DNA from: Hyphomicrobiales bacterium
Lineage (GTDB): Bacteria; Pseudomonadota; Alphaproteobacteria; Rhizobiales; Rhizobiaceae
Assembly: GCA_017305935.1 (NCBI GenBank)
Contig: JAFKJU010000025.1
Location: forward strand, 62,001-126,000
Length of the DNA: 64,000 bases
Direction: 5' to 3'
The position numbers and the translations under genes are program-made. The notes under the pieces were generated by a model. That model was not told the DNA's origin. It ran no database searches and worked only from the letters and a program-made list of their open reading frames with translations. This document shows, in pieces, positions 25,478-34,089 of the stretch; the first letter of the stretch is position 1; the number at the start of each line of letters is the position of its first letter.

Positions 25478-26770
25478 ATGCCGCAACCCGAAACGAAAAT
25501 TCCCCTTCTGGAAGAACACCTGAAAATCGACAAGCATTCGGTCGTGGACGGCTACGTGCATGTCATGACCGACACAGACCTGGTCGAGGCCGTCGTCGAT
25601 ATCGAACTTGCCAGGCAGAGGGTCAACGTCTCGCGCGTCGCCTTCGATGTCGAAATTCAAACCCCGCCGGCTATCCGGACCGAAGGGGACGTCACCATCG
25701 TCCCGATCGTTGAAGAACGCATGGTCAAACGCCTCTTTCTCATCGAGGAAATCCACATACGGCGGGACGTCACCACAGAAACCGAAACTCACGCAACCGT
25801 TCTTCGAAGGCAGACCGCCACGGTCGTACGCACGAACGATGAAAAGGAAACCGACATGACCATCGAAAACGCCTCCAATGCCTATTCCGCCGCTTCCGGC
25901 ACTTCGAACACGCTCACTGCGTTCTTCGACAGCCGTTCAGATGCCGAAAACGCCGTAAAGCGGTTGGAGGAAGCGGGGATACCCCACGACTCCATCCGTT
26001 TCGTCCCCGGCTATGAAGCCGATGGCGATCGGGCAATTGCGGGCAGCGACGACCGCAAGGGCTTCTGGGCCGCGCTTGAAGACTTCTTCTTCCCCAATGA
26101 CGATCGCCTCGTTTATTCAGAAGGTCTGCGTCGTGGTGGGTTCCTCGTTTCTGTTTCGGGGATAAGCGACGATCTCTACAAGACCGCCCACGCCATTCTG
26201 GACGACGAAGGCAGCATCGATATCGACGAACGCGCCGACCAATGGCGCAGCGAGGGCTGGGACACATCCGCTGCGAACGCCAGCGCGGCAGCATCGGCCC
26301 ACGATCGCAACCTGAGCGCACTCGGCACCAGCCGCGAAGATGCCTTTGACGCACCCTCCGACGACGGTACGATCAAGGTCGTCGAGGAAAACCTGCGGGT
26401 CGGAAAGCGCGACGTCAATTCCGGGAGCGTGAAGGTACGCGCCTATACGATCGAGACGCCGGTTTCCGAGAATGTCTCGCTTCGCGATGAGGAGGTCACG
26501 ATCACGCGCCGGCCGGTTGACCGACCGGTGGACAATGCCGATGCAGTATTCCAGGATCGCACCATTTCCGCCGAAGAACATCATGAGGAAGCGGTTGTTT
26601 CCAAGGACGCCCGCGTCGTCGAGGAAATCGGCATCAAGAAATCCGCGACCGAACGTACCGAAACAATCAATGAAAGCGTTCGCAAGACCGAGGTCGAGAT
26701 TGACGATCAGCGCAACCAAACCCAGTCGCAGGGCGCGATGACGCAACGCCAGGGCTTCAATCGCGACTGA
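25478..26770 (+). CDS. DUF2382 (YsnF/AvaK) stress protein with two DUF2382 regions
   Basis: Protein of 430 residues, no signal peptide. Residues about 8-118 form a DUF2382-like region (PLLEEHLKIDKHSVVDGYVH ... VEERMVKRLFLIEEIHIRRDV), residues 145-250 a separate domain (LTAFFDSRSDAENAVKRLEE, FWAALEDFFFPNDDRLVY), residues 300-415 a second DUF2382 region (VVEENLRVGKRDVNSGSVKV ... VSKDARVVEEIGIKKSATE). An ATG at 25856 (residue 127) is preceded by AAGGAA at good spacing, so a shorter 304-residue product could also be made. This may be a fusion of two genes that are separate elsewhere. The EcfG promoter indicates general stress control. Biochemical role unknown. Confidence 0.82.
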   Translation: MPQPETKIPLLEEHLKIDKHSVVDGYVHVMTDTDLVEAVVDIELARQRVNVSRVAFDVEIQTPPAIRTEGDVTIVPIVEERMVKRLFLIEEIHIRRDVTTETETHATVLRRQTATVVRTNDEKETDMTIENASNAYSAASGTSNTLTAFFDSRSDAENAVKRLEEAGIPHDSIRFVPGYEADGDRAIAGSDDRKGFWAALEDFFFPNDDRLVYSEGLRRGGFLVSVSGISDDLYKTAHAILDDEGSIDIDERADQWRSEGWDTSAANASAAASAHDRNLSALGTSREDAFDAPSDDGTIKVVEENLRVGKRDVNSGSVKVRAYTIETPVSENVSLRDEEVTITRRPVDRPVDNADAVFQDRTISAEEHHEEAVVSKDARVVEEIGIKKSATERTETINESVRKTEVEIDDQRNQTQSQGAMTQRQGFNRD

Positions 26771-27239
26771 ATCTAAACCGACACGTCAGCCGGCAACCGT
26801 TCGGCTGGCGTCCCGTCCTTGACTGACATCGATCGTCTTGACGTCGGGACGCTGAAGCATGGAACCGATAGATCGACTTAGTTGCGCTCTTTCAGGAACA
26901 CGCCTTGTCGATGATCGTTGCGTCAACGCGACCAAGATTTTTCGGGCCGATTGGCTCGTCATACCGAGGAACGCTACCGACGCGCGGCGGGATAATCGAC
27001 TGGTCGTAGCTGGTGGCGACAGGGTATGGCGACGCGTGGCACCGACCTCACTTTCTTCGATTGGCCGGTGGGGGTGAGCGCTGTGCGACACCGCCGATCA
27101 GCCTCGCGGGGCTTCGTGTCTCCGGAGAAAACAGCGTCTAGTTCTGGGCGGTCCGCTTGGAGAACTTCGGCGTTCTCGCCGAGCAGATCCGCATGATCGC
27201 CGCGCCGCCCTCGATTTCGAAGATGCGGAGGCCAACGGT
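26771..27239. other. Intergenic region without a recognisable gene
   Basis: About 470 bases between the DUF2382 gene and the exonuclease III remnant. Short open frames exist on both strands but show no family motifs or ribosome sites. The only clear signal is the EcfG-type promoter at 26895-26919. A small RNA or a lost gene downstream of it is possible; I found no hairpin-plus-T-run terminator to define an RNA. Confidence 0.5.
26895..26919 (+). promoter_or_regulatory. Orphan EcfG-type promoter
   Basis: GGAAC (26895-26899), 16 bases, CGTT (26916-26919), a perfect match to the EcfG consensus, pointing into a stretch with no recognisable plus-strand gene. Confidence 0.6.
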
Positions 27240-27280
27240 TCAGGCTGATCGACGACGGCAGGGCAGGCGTCGGCCTGACG

Positions 27281-28052
27281 TCAATCCGATGGTGGCTCGA
27301 TCTCGATCATGACCGGCGCGTGATCGCTGGTGTGGTCCCAGCCTCGTGGGCCACGCCGGACGCTTGCGGCCCTCAGCCAGGGCGCAAGTGTCGGGCTGAG
27401 GAGAAGATGGTCGATGCGCAGGCCCGCATCGCGTTCGAAAGAGTTCCGCCAGTATTTCCAGAAGGTGTAGATGCGTTCCTTCGGGGGCGTCCGTCCAGCC
27501 TTGGGCGACGAGATCGGCATAGGCCTCCCGGACCTCCGGGCGGAACAATGCATCGTCGCGCCAGCGCTCCGGTGCGTAGACGTCGAGATCGGTCGGCATG
27601 ACGTTGAAATCGCCGACCAGCGCCACTGGAAGGCCAAGCGACAGCAGGTCGGCGGCATAGGTCTGGAGCCGCTCGAACCAACGCAGCTTGTAGTCGAATT
27701 TCGGGCCGGGCGCAGGATTGCCGTTCGGCAGGTACAGGCAGCCGATCAGGATGCCGTCGACGGCGGCCTCGATGTAGCGGCTGTGGGTGTCGTCCGGATC
27801 GCCCGGCAGTCCGCGTCGCGTGAGGACCGGCGTCGCGTCCCTGGCGAGGATGGCGACGCCGTTCCAGCTCTTCTGTCCATGCCAGACGGCTTCGTAGCCC
27901 GCCTGCTGAAGCTCGCGTCGCGGAAAGCGGTCGTCCTGCGATTTGAGTTCCTGCAGGCAGACGATGTCGGGCTCATCCTCCTTCAGCCATCGCAGAAGCA
28001 GGGGAAGGCGGCCGTTGATGCCGTTGACGTTGTAGGTGGCGATCTTCACCAC
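27281..28052 (-). pseudogene. xth: Exonuclease III, frameshifted
   Basis: Exonuclease III (AP endonuclease) family gene. From the ATG at 28052 the frame reads MVKIATYNVNGINGRLPLLL, DIVCLQELKSQDDRFP, NGVAILARDATPVLTRRGLP and VALVGDFNVMPTDLDVY, then after QGWTDA it leaves the family frame. The rest, KERIYTFWKYWRNSFERDAG, LRIDHLLLSPTL and the catalytic-end motif WDHTSDHAPVMIEIE, continues in a neighbouring frame. The break is at the C run 27487-27483. Family members have about five more residues between these blocks, so a deletion near 14 nt fits better than a one-base reading error. The catalytic SDHAP end would be lost. A read-through frame runs on to 27240. Confidence 0.82.
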
Positions 28053-28232
28053 GTTTCTCCGGGGGCTGGTGATTGCTTGGAAGCAAAACCCTCCCGGAAT
28101 TTCAAAGGTTCCCGCCCCGCAGAAGCTTCAGGGGAGTTTGCGGCAAGTCGATTTCGCCGGGCCTCATAACCAGCCATTGCAAAGATTTCCGGCGTTCCGA
28201 TCTCTTGCTCGATATCGTTGGAGACGCCCGCG

Positions 28233-28481
28233 ATGAAGATCATCCCTATCGAAACTCTCTTCGACGACGTGGCCGAAATCATGCGGCCGCGCCGGTGCGG
28301 CAGGTCTGCCCGGCAGGCGGCGGCCTGCATCTTTTGCGGGCGGGCCGATCAGGCAATGGACGGAGACGGTTGCGGCATCTGCGATGCCTGCCTCGATGCG
28401 CCGCTCCAGGCGACCGGGACGCCGGACGGTCTTGATTTTCCTTCGGCACTTCACTGCCTATCGACCGCCGCCCGCCGATAA
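28233..28481 (+). CDS. Small hypothetical protein with a double-CxxC zinc-ribbon-like region
   Basis: Predicted 82-residue protein, start ATG at 28233. Two CxxC pairs, CIFCGR near residue 32 and CGICDACLDAP near residue 48, look like a small zinc-binding knuckle. No known family is recognised. Part of the coding sequence (28371-28438) recurs at 40072-40139 with about 90 percent identity, in a truncated copy. It lies divergent from the exonuclease III remnant. Coding status is supported mainly by the paired cysteines and the second copy. Confidence 0.55.
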   Translation: MKIIPIETLFDDVAEIMRPRRCGRSARQAAACIFCGRADQAMDGDGCGICDACLDAPLQATGTPDGLDFPSALHCLSTAARR

Positions 28482-28597
28482 AGCGGTCTGCAGCGACGAT
28501 ACCGCGCCTCCACCGACCAGTTGCGGGCTGGCGAGGCACTAAGTATGGGCTATCTCTGCCATGCGCAATTTGTATGCTTCTGGTTGGAGGATCATAA

Positions 28598-29725
28598 TTA
28601 TTTAATCGCCATGGCCCGCATCTCGGACGCATATGTTGACGCAATCGGCAAAGCCATCAAGCGGTCGTACTCGGCCTCAGGAGCGCCGAAAGCCTCCCCG
28701 GCAGCGGCAACCAGTCCACGCCGATCGCGTATCTCGATATTACCTCTTGTCGATCGGATGAGTTTGTCGCCCTCGAGAATGTGAAGCGCGTCCGTGACCG
28801 AGGGCCGCCGGACGCCGAGCATGATCGCCAAGTATTCGTGGGTCAGGTGAAAGTGCCGCCCCGGAACCCGGTCATGAACCATGACCAGCCAACGCGCAAG
28901 ACGCTGTTTTATGTCGAACCGGGCGTTCGACAACGCCGTGTAGCTAACCTGAATTCCGAGTGATCGCGCAAAGCGTCCGCTGAGAAGGCGGAGTTCAGGC
29001 ACGGTCTCGAGAATTCGCACGAAGTCCTCCGCCCCAGCCGCCAATGCATCCCCATCGATCTGGGTGATCAGCTCATAGGGGGTCTGGAAATCGCCGTCGG
29101 CAAGACCCGTGCCGGTCATGCCTTCTCGTCCGACAAGGCCCGTTTCGATGCGGCTTCCCTCTCGCCCAACAACGATGAGCGAGCCGACGCAGTCTATTGG
29201 AAAATAGACCCGGCGGACGATCTGGTTCGGTCGCTCCATCACTGCGCCGCGAGGCAGAGTCATTGCGCGAAGCTTCGGCAGGATCAAATCGAGACTGCGT
29301 TGCGGAAGCTTCGCGAGCACGCCGTTTCTGCATGCCTGCTCGATCGAGACAGGGTCATCACGGACGACCTGGGTAAGAGCGGCGACGATTGCATCGTCTT
29401 CGACAGGCTTGCGCAGCACGATCGCGTCTGCATGCCGGGCCGGTATCCGGTCGGCTTCCAAAGCGGTCGCGAACAGATACGGGATGCTGAGACGGTTCAG
29501 TTCATCCGCGACCGGAAACACGTTCGTGTCGCCAAGTCTGATGTCGAGGATCGCGCCAGCGAGGTGATGACGTGCGCTTATGTATTTCAACGCATCGTCA
29601 ACACCAGAAGCCGGGCCGACGACGTCGACGCCCGCTGACAAGAGGTGCGACGCCAGTCCAGAGGCGATGTGATACTCGTCCTCGACAATGAGGATGCTTT
29701 TTCCGGCCAAAGAGTGCAACGACAT
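28598..29725 (-). CDS. Response regulator fused to a CRP/FNR-type DNA-binding module
   Basis: Protein of 375 residues. Residues 8-120 are a receiver domain: ILIVEDEYHIASGLASHLL, phosphoacceptor Asp in AILDIRLGDTNVFP, Lys in VLRKPVEDD. Residues about 140-265 form a cyclic-nucleotide-binding-like barrel (LPRGAVMERPNQIVRRVYFP, GLVGREGMTGTGLADGDF), and residues 285-350 a winged helix (RFDIKQRLARWLVMVHDRVP, HEYLAIMLGVRRPSVTDAL). So a phosphorylation input is joined to a CRP-type output. The ATG at 29725 has AAGG upstream; an open frame continues to 29872 without a better start. Divergent from a receiver-domain gene at 29906. Confidence 0.86.
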   Translation of the reverse strand: MSLHSLAGKSILIVEDEYHIASGLASHLLSAGVDVVGPASGVDDALKYISARHHLAGAILDIRLGDTNVFPVADELNRLSIPYLFATALEADRIPARHADAIVLRKPVEDDAIVAALTQVVRDDPVSIEQACRNGVLAKLPQRSLDLILPKLRAMTLPRGAVMERPNQIVRRVYFPIDCVGSLIVVGREGSRIETGLVGREGMTGTGLADGDFQTPYELITQIDGDALAAGAEDFVRILETVPELRLLSGRFARSLGIQVSYTALSNARFDIKQRLARWLVMVHDRVPGRHFHLTHEYLAIMLGVRRPSVTDALHILEGDKLIRSTRGNIEIRDRRGLVAAAGEAFGAPEAEYDRLMALPIASTYASEMRAMAIK

Positions 29726-29905
29726 CGACACCTTCTCCCGAACGCGGGCCGGGCGGCCGGATAAGTCCGCAAGGGAATTGAGCCCGACGATCTTAGCGGC
29801 TGGCGAGCGCCTCGTTTGTCTGCCACCGTACACACACTTCCCAAGATTGCAAACCGTCCAACCTGGTGACATGCTCTGGCCAATGCAGTCTTCGGGAGAG
29901 CTGCC

Positions 29906-30529
29906 ATGACTTCTAAATCTTTATCGCAATGCGCGTTCGAACCACATGAAGTAGAGTTGGTTCGAGGCGTTGTTGACCGGATCACGTCGCAACCATGGTT
30001 TACAATGGAACCAGCGCGCCGATCCGCTTTCGCGCTCTATGTCCTTCAAATGTATTCGCGAGGCATGAGTGTGCCGGAGGAGTTGGAATCGTTCTGCACG
30101 ATCGCCGCGAAAAAATACTACGCTGCGTCGCTGCCCGGACTTGAAGGCCGCCGCATTCTGGTAGTGGACGACGACTATTATGCTGCCCAGGCGACTGCTG
30201 AGGAACTCAGCGCACGCGGTGCCAACGTCGTCGGACCGGTCTCGAACCTGTCGGATGCCATGGATATCGCTGGCCGTGACCTCGACTCGGACGGGGCTTT
30301 GCTGGACATCAATCTCGACGGACAGATGGTTTACCCGGTTGCCGGGTTCCTGAAGATGCACGGCATTCCGTTCGCATTCCTGACCGGCTATGAGGAGCGC
30401 GTCCTGCCACCAGCATTCCGATCGTCGCCGCTCTTCGCAAAGCCGGCAAACTGGACGGTGATAGCCTCCAAAATGCCTTGCCGCGGAAAACGCCCGTCTG
30501 AGAGCGGGGCTGGGCTGCAGCCGCTTTAG
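29906..30529 (+). CDS. Receiver-domain protein with N-terminal helical extension
   Basis: Protein of 207 residues. Residues about 10-75 are helical (EVELVRGVVDRITSQPWFTM, RRSAFALYVLQMYSRGMSVP) and unlike common output domains. Residues 83-195 are a receiver: ILVVDDDYYAAQATAEELSA, phosphoacceptor Asp in GALLDINLDGQMVYP, conserved Thr in FLTGYEE and Lys in LFAKPAN. No DNA-binding domain, so it probably acts by protein contact or phosphate transfer. GGAGAG precedes the ATG. The HWE kinase gene starts 70 nt downstream. Confidence 0.82.
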   Translation: MTSKSLSQCAFEPHEVELVRGVVDRITSQPWFTMEPARRSAFALYVLQMYSRGMSVPEELESFCTIAAKKYYAASLPGLEGRRILVVDDDYYAAQATAEELSARGANVVGPVSNLSDAMDIAGRDLDSDGALLDINLDGQMVYPVAGFLKMHGIPFAFLTGYEERVLPPAFRSSPLFAKPANWTVIASKMPCRGKRPSESGAGLQPL

Positions 30530-30599
30530 ACAGGCGAGACCTAACGATAAGCGCTTCCCGACCGGATCTATGTCTTGAAACCAACTTAGAGGGAATGCG

Positions 30600-33443
30600 T
30601 TGAGTGACATGAGTGACTGTCACACCTTTTTGGACCGGCAGCGCGTCCTGTCAGAATTCGGAGATTTCGTTCTCGATCATGACGATCTCGACGAGATCCT
30701 GAACGAAGGATGTCGGTTGGTCGCGGCAGCGCTTGGTGCCGATCTCGCCAAGGTCATCGAGATCGAGCGACAGTCTGACACCGGCTTCATTCGCGCCGGT
30801 GTCGGCTGGAATCCGGGTGTCGTCGGCCACGAGCGCATCAGCCTGAACGAACGCTCGTCAGAGGCCTATGCGATCGAAAAGACCGAGCCTGTTATCACCA
30901 ACGACATCGCTCAGGAGAAGCGGTTCGAGTTCCCTTCGTTTCTCACCGATCACGGCGTCGTCGCGGTGGTCAACGTTCCGATCTTCCTGCCCGGCCGAAT
31001 CCCTTACGGCATCCTTCAGGTCGACGCCCGCAGGCCCCGCGAGTTCGACCAGGAAGATATCGAATTCCTGAAGACATATTCAATGGTGCTTGGTCCTGTC
31101 ATCGACCGAATTCAGATCGCGAAAGAACGAAGGGCGACGGACGCCCTGCGCGCGACGGATCTTGCCGCCCTGGAGGTGTTGCAGCGTGTTAGCACCGAAC
31201 TCGTGGGTGAGCGCGAGCCGCAGACGCTTTTCGATCGCATTGTCGAGGCCGCCGCCTCGCTCATGGGCTCGGATGCGGCGAGCATTCATGTGCTCGATCC
31301 AGCCACCAACCGGCTCAAACTTGTCGCTTGGCGTGGCTTCCATCCGGATTCGGCGAGGTTCTGGGAGTGGATGCGCTTCGACACGCGAAGCTCCTGTAGC
31401 CGCACACTCGGGACTGGCGAACGCATGATCGTCCCTGACGTGGACCGGCTCGATGGCAGACAGGAAGATCTGGAGGCTTACCGGCGATCCAATCTTCTTT
31501 CCGTGCAGTCCACGCCGCTGAAAGCGTTCAGTGGTCAGGTGGTTGGCATGTTGTCGACGCATTGGCGGAAACGGCGGGAATTGGCTTTAGATGAATACCG
31601 TCATTTCGACGTGCTGGTGCGGCTTTCGGCTGATCTGATCGAGCGTCTTCACGCAACAGAGCGCCTGCGTGAAAGCGAGTCCACACTCGCTGCAGCCCTC
31701 GAAAGCGTTCCGGTGGGCGTGGCAGTGATCGACCTTTCCGGGGCGGCGGTAGTGTCGAACGCGGAGTATCGGCGTTTTCTGCCTACCGGCATTATCCCGT
31801 CACAAGACTCTTCGGCGCCGGCCCGATGGCAGGCCTGGGATTCAGAGGGGCGGCCGTTAAAGCCAAGCAACTTTCCGGGAGCACGAGCGCTGCGTGGCGA
31901 GACCGTAATGCCGGGGCTGGAGATGCTCCATACGGATGCAGCCGGTCATGAAACGTGGACAACGGTGGCGACCGTCCCGATCCGCGATGAACAAGGTCAT
32001 GTCACCGGTGCTGCCGCGGCGATTGCCGACGTCGATGCCGCAAAGCGCAGCGTTGAAGCTTTGCGAACGAGCGAAGAGCGCCTCCGTGAATTCGGCCAGG
32101 CGTCTCAGGACGTTCTCTGGATACGCGATGCCGAACAGCTACAGTGGCAATATCTGACGCCGGCCTTCGAAGCGATCTACGGATTGAGCCGCGAAGAGGC
32201 ACAGAGCGGCGACAACTTTCGCAACTGGCTCGACCTGATCGTTCCCGAAGATCGCACGCGTGCCAGCGAGGCGATCAAGCGGGTGCATCAGGGCGAACAT
32301 GTGACCTTCGACTATCGCATCCGGCGCCCGAAGGACGGTGCGATCCGCTGGCTGCGCGACACCGACTTTCCCATCGCCGATATGGATGGAAAGGTCCGGC
32401 TGATAGGCGGCGTCGGCCATGACATGACCGAGTTGCGCGAGACGGAACGGCGCCTTGAGGTGCTCATGGAAGGCATTCCGCAACTTGTCTGGCGCGCCCT
32501 CGGCGAAGGCGACTGGACTTGGTCAAATCCGCAATGGAGCGAATATACCGGAATCGGATTCGAGGACAGCAAAGGCCGTGGATGGCTAGACGCCTTCCAC
32601 CCGGATGACCGTGCCACGGTGAGAAGCGCGTGGTCGGCTGCTCGGGCAAACGGCCAGTTCGAGGTCGAGGCGCGCATACGTCGGGGAAGAGACAGCGAGT
32701 ACCGTTGGTTTCAGACGCGCGCGTCGGCGGTGCGGGACGAAGCCGGCTTGATCGTCGAGTGGCTCGGAACGTCGACCGATGTCCACGACATGCGCGAAAT
32801 GCAAGAGCGTCAGCATGTCCTCGTTGATGAGCTGCAACACCGGACACGCAATCTCATGGGTGTGGTGCGTTCTGTGTCTGACAAGACCGCTCGCAATAGT
32901 TCGGACTTGCCGGAATTCAGGAGACGCTTCCGCGACCAGCTGGACGCGCTGTCGCGGGTCCAGGGCCTGCTCTCGCGGCTGAACGATCATGATCGCGTCA
33001 CCTTCGACGAGTTGATCCATGCCGAACTTGCCGCGATGGACGGGGCTGCAGACCGGGTCATACTGGATGGGCCGAAAGGCGTCCGCCTGCGTTCCTCCAC
33101 AGTGCAGACGCTGGCGATGGCCCTTCACGAACTCGCTACGAACGCGGTCAAGTACGGAGCGCTTAGTCAGCCGCAGGGCAGACTTAAAGTGGACTGGACG
33201 CTGGCGGGCGGCACTGGCGGCTCGCCCTGGCTGCATATCGACTGGCGCGAAAGCGGCGTCGTCGTCCCGGCTGTAAGACCGGTGCGGCCCGGCGGCGGGC
33301 AGGGACGCGAGCTGATCGAGCGAGCGCTGCCCTACCAGCTCAAGGCAAAGACCAACTTCACGTTTGAAGCGGACGGCGTCCACTGTACGATCGCGATACC
33401 GATTTCGGCGAGCATGACGTCATCGGAGGTTGCCCATGCCTGA
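30600..33443 (+). CDS. HWE-family sensor histidine kinase with GAF and PAS domains
   Basis: Soluble kinase of 947 residues with no membrane segments. Order: GAF about 20-175, GAF about 195-345, PAS-like about 355-475, PAS_3 about 490-610 (YIRRPKDGAIRWLRDTDFP region), PAS_3 about 620-740 (WTWSNPQWSEYTGIGF), then the HWE kinase core. His747 lies in LVDELQHRTRNLMGVV, the N-box is ALHELATNAVKYGALS, and DWRESG supplies the WxE signature. The TTG at 30600 has GAGGGA at good spacing, whereas the ATG at 30609 is too far from it, so TTG is chosen. The stop overlaps the next receiver gene. HWE kinases often feed the PhyR-EcfG general stress pathway or light sensing; either is possible. Confidence 0.9.
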   Translation: MSDMSDCHTFLDRQRVLSEFGDFVLDHDDLDEILNEGCRLVAAALGADLAKVIEIERQSDTGFIRAGVGWNPGVVGHERISLNERSSEAYAIEKTEPVITNDIAQEKRFEFPSFLTDHGVVAVVNVPIFLPGRIPYGILQVDARRPREFDQEDIEFLKTYSMVLGPVIDRIQIAKERRATDALRATDLAALEVLQRVSTELVGEREPQTLFDRIVEAAASLMGSDAASIHVLDPATNRLKLVAWRGFHPDSARFWEWMRFDTRSSCSRTLGTGERMIVPDVDRLDGRQEDLEAYRRSNLLSVQSTPLKAFSGQVVGMLSTHWRKRRELALDEYRHFDVLVRLSADLIERLHATERLRESESTLAAALESVPVGVAVIDLSGAAVVSNAEYRRFLPTGIIPSQDSSAPARWQAWDSEGRPLKPSNFPGARALRGETVMPGLEMLHTDAAGHETWTTVATVPIRDEQGHVTGAAAAIADVDAAKRSVEALRTSEERLREFGQASQDVLWIRDAEQLQWQYLTPAFEAIYGLSREEAQSGDNFRNWLDLIVPEDRTRASEAIKRVHQGEHVTFDYRIRRPKDGAIRWLRDTDFPIADMDGKVRLIGGVGHDMTELRETERRLEVLMEGIPQLVWRALGEGDWTWSNPQWSEYTGIGFEDSKGRGWLDAFHPDDRATVRSAWSAARANGQFEVEARIRRGRDSEYRWFQTRASAVRDEAGLIVEWLGTSTDVHDMREMQERQHVLVDELQHRTRNLMGVVRSVSDKTARNSSDLPEFRRRFRDQLDALSRVQGLLSRLNDHDRVTFDELIHAELAAMDGAADRVILDGPKGVRLRSSTVQTLAMALHELATNAVKYGALSQPQGRLKVDWTLAGGTGGSPWLHIDWRESGVVVPAVRPVRPGGGQGRELIERALPYQLKAKTNFTFEADGVHCTIAIPISASMTSSEVAHA

Positions 33444-33807
33444 TCGCAGCTTGAAGAATTGCCGGGTTCTCGTCGTCGAGGACGAGTATATCCTCGCGCA
33501 GGAATTGGAGATCGAACTTCAGGATGCCGGCGCTATCGTCGTTGGACCTGTCGCAGATCTCGCCGATGCGGTCGCTCTCATTCAAGCCGATGACGGCATC
33601 GACGCGGCGATCCTCGATGCCAATCTCGGGGGCAACATGGTGTTTCCCGCCGCCGAACTGCTTATCGAACGGGAGGTGCCGATCGTGTTCACGACCGGCT
33701 ACGACGCATCGGCCATTCCGAGCCGGTTCAGCAAAGTGGCGCGATGCGACAAGCCGGTCAGCATGAAGAAGATCATCGAGGCGATCGGACGCCCACCGAA
33801 GGGATAA
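33436..33807 (+). CDS. Single-domain response regulator
   Basis: Receiver-only protein of 123 residues: VLVVEDEYILAQELEIELQD, phosphoacceptor Asp in AILDANLGGNMVFPA, Thr in VFTTGYDA, Lys in RCDKPVSMKK. GGAGG sits 6 nt before the ATG, inside the end of the HWE kinase gene, giving an 8-nt overlap and coupled translation. It is almost certainly a phosphate acceptor of that kinase. The FxTGYD and KPV patterns match receivers typically paired with HWE kinases. Confidence 0.9.
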   Translation: MPDRSLKNCRVLVVEDEYILAQELEIELQDAGAIVVGPVADLADAVALIQADDGIDAAILDANLGGNMVFPAAELLIEREVPIVFTTGYDASAIPSRFSKVARCDKPVSMKKIIEAIGRPPKG

Positions 33808-33836
33808 CGATATTCGTTTCCTTTCAGAAAGCCGGC

Positions 33837-33854
33837 CGACCGTGGCGGTCGTTT
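33837..33854 (+). terminator. Hairpin after the kinase-receiver operon
   Basis: CGACCG (33837-33842), loop TGG, CGGTCG (33846-33851), then TTT. A short stem with a short T run 30 nt after the stop; a modest intrinsic terminator. The rest of the gap to 34090 holds only the promoter at 34040. Confidence 0.45.
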
Positions 33855-34039
33855 GGCGACGCGGTCAGGATCGGCGATGTGATCGCCACACTCCTTCGTA
33901 CCTGCTCCTAGCTCCAGCTTCGCGTATCGATATAGGCCGCCTAACCGCCGTTGCGGTTGTCGGTTTCCTCGCTGCAACGCGCCAGCGGCGATAACTGGCC
34001 GGTATGGCCATTGCCAAACGGCCGTCGGCCTGATGCGTG

Positions 34040-34064
34040 GGAACATCTAATCCCCATTGGAGTT
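34040..34064 (+). promoter_or_regulatory. Probable EcfG-type promoter of the SDR gene
   Basis: GGAAC (34040-34044), 16 bases, AGTT (34061-34064). The -35 box is perfect, the -10 box matches three of four (CGTT). It lies 26 nt before the SDR start. Confidence 0.5.
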
Positions 34065-34089
34065 CGCTCTCTAGATTCATAGGCTGGAG

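Noticed and set aside
26786-27091. Small open frames on both strands between the DUF2382 gene and the exonuclease remnant
   Set aside because: No ribosome sites, no motifs, unusual composition; treated as noncoding apart from the promoter at 26895.
28053-28140. An EcfG-type promoter for the exonuclease III gene (GGAAC-N17-GGTT on the minus strand)
   Set aside because: Spacer and -10 are both off the best consensus and the gene behind it is broken; too weak to list as a feature.
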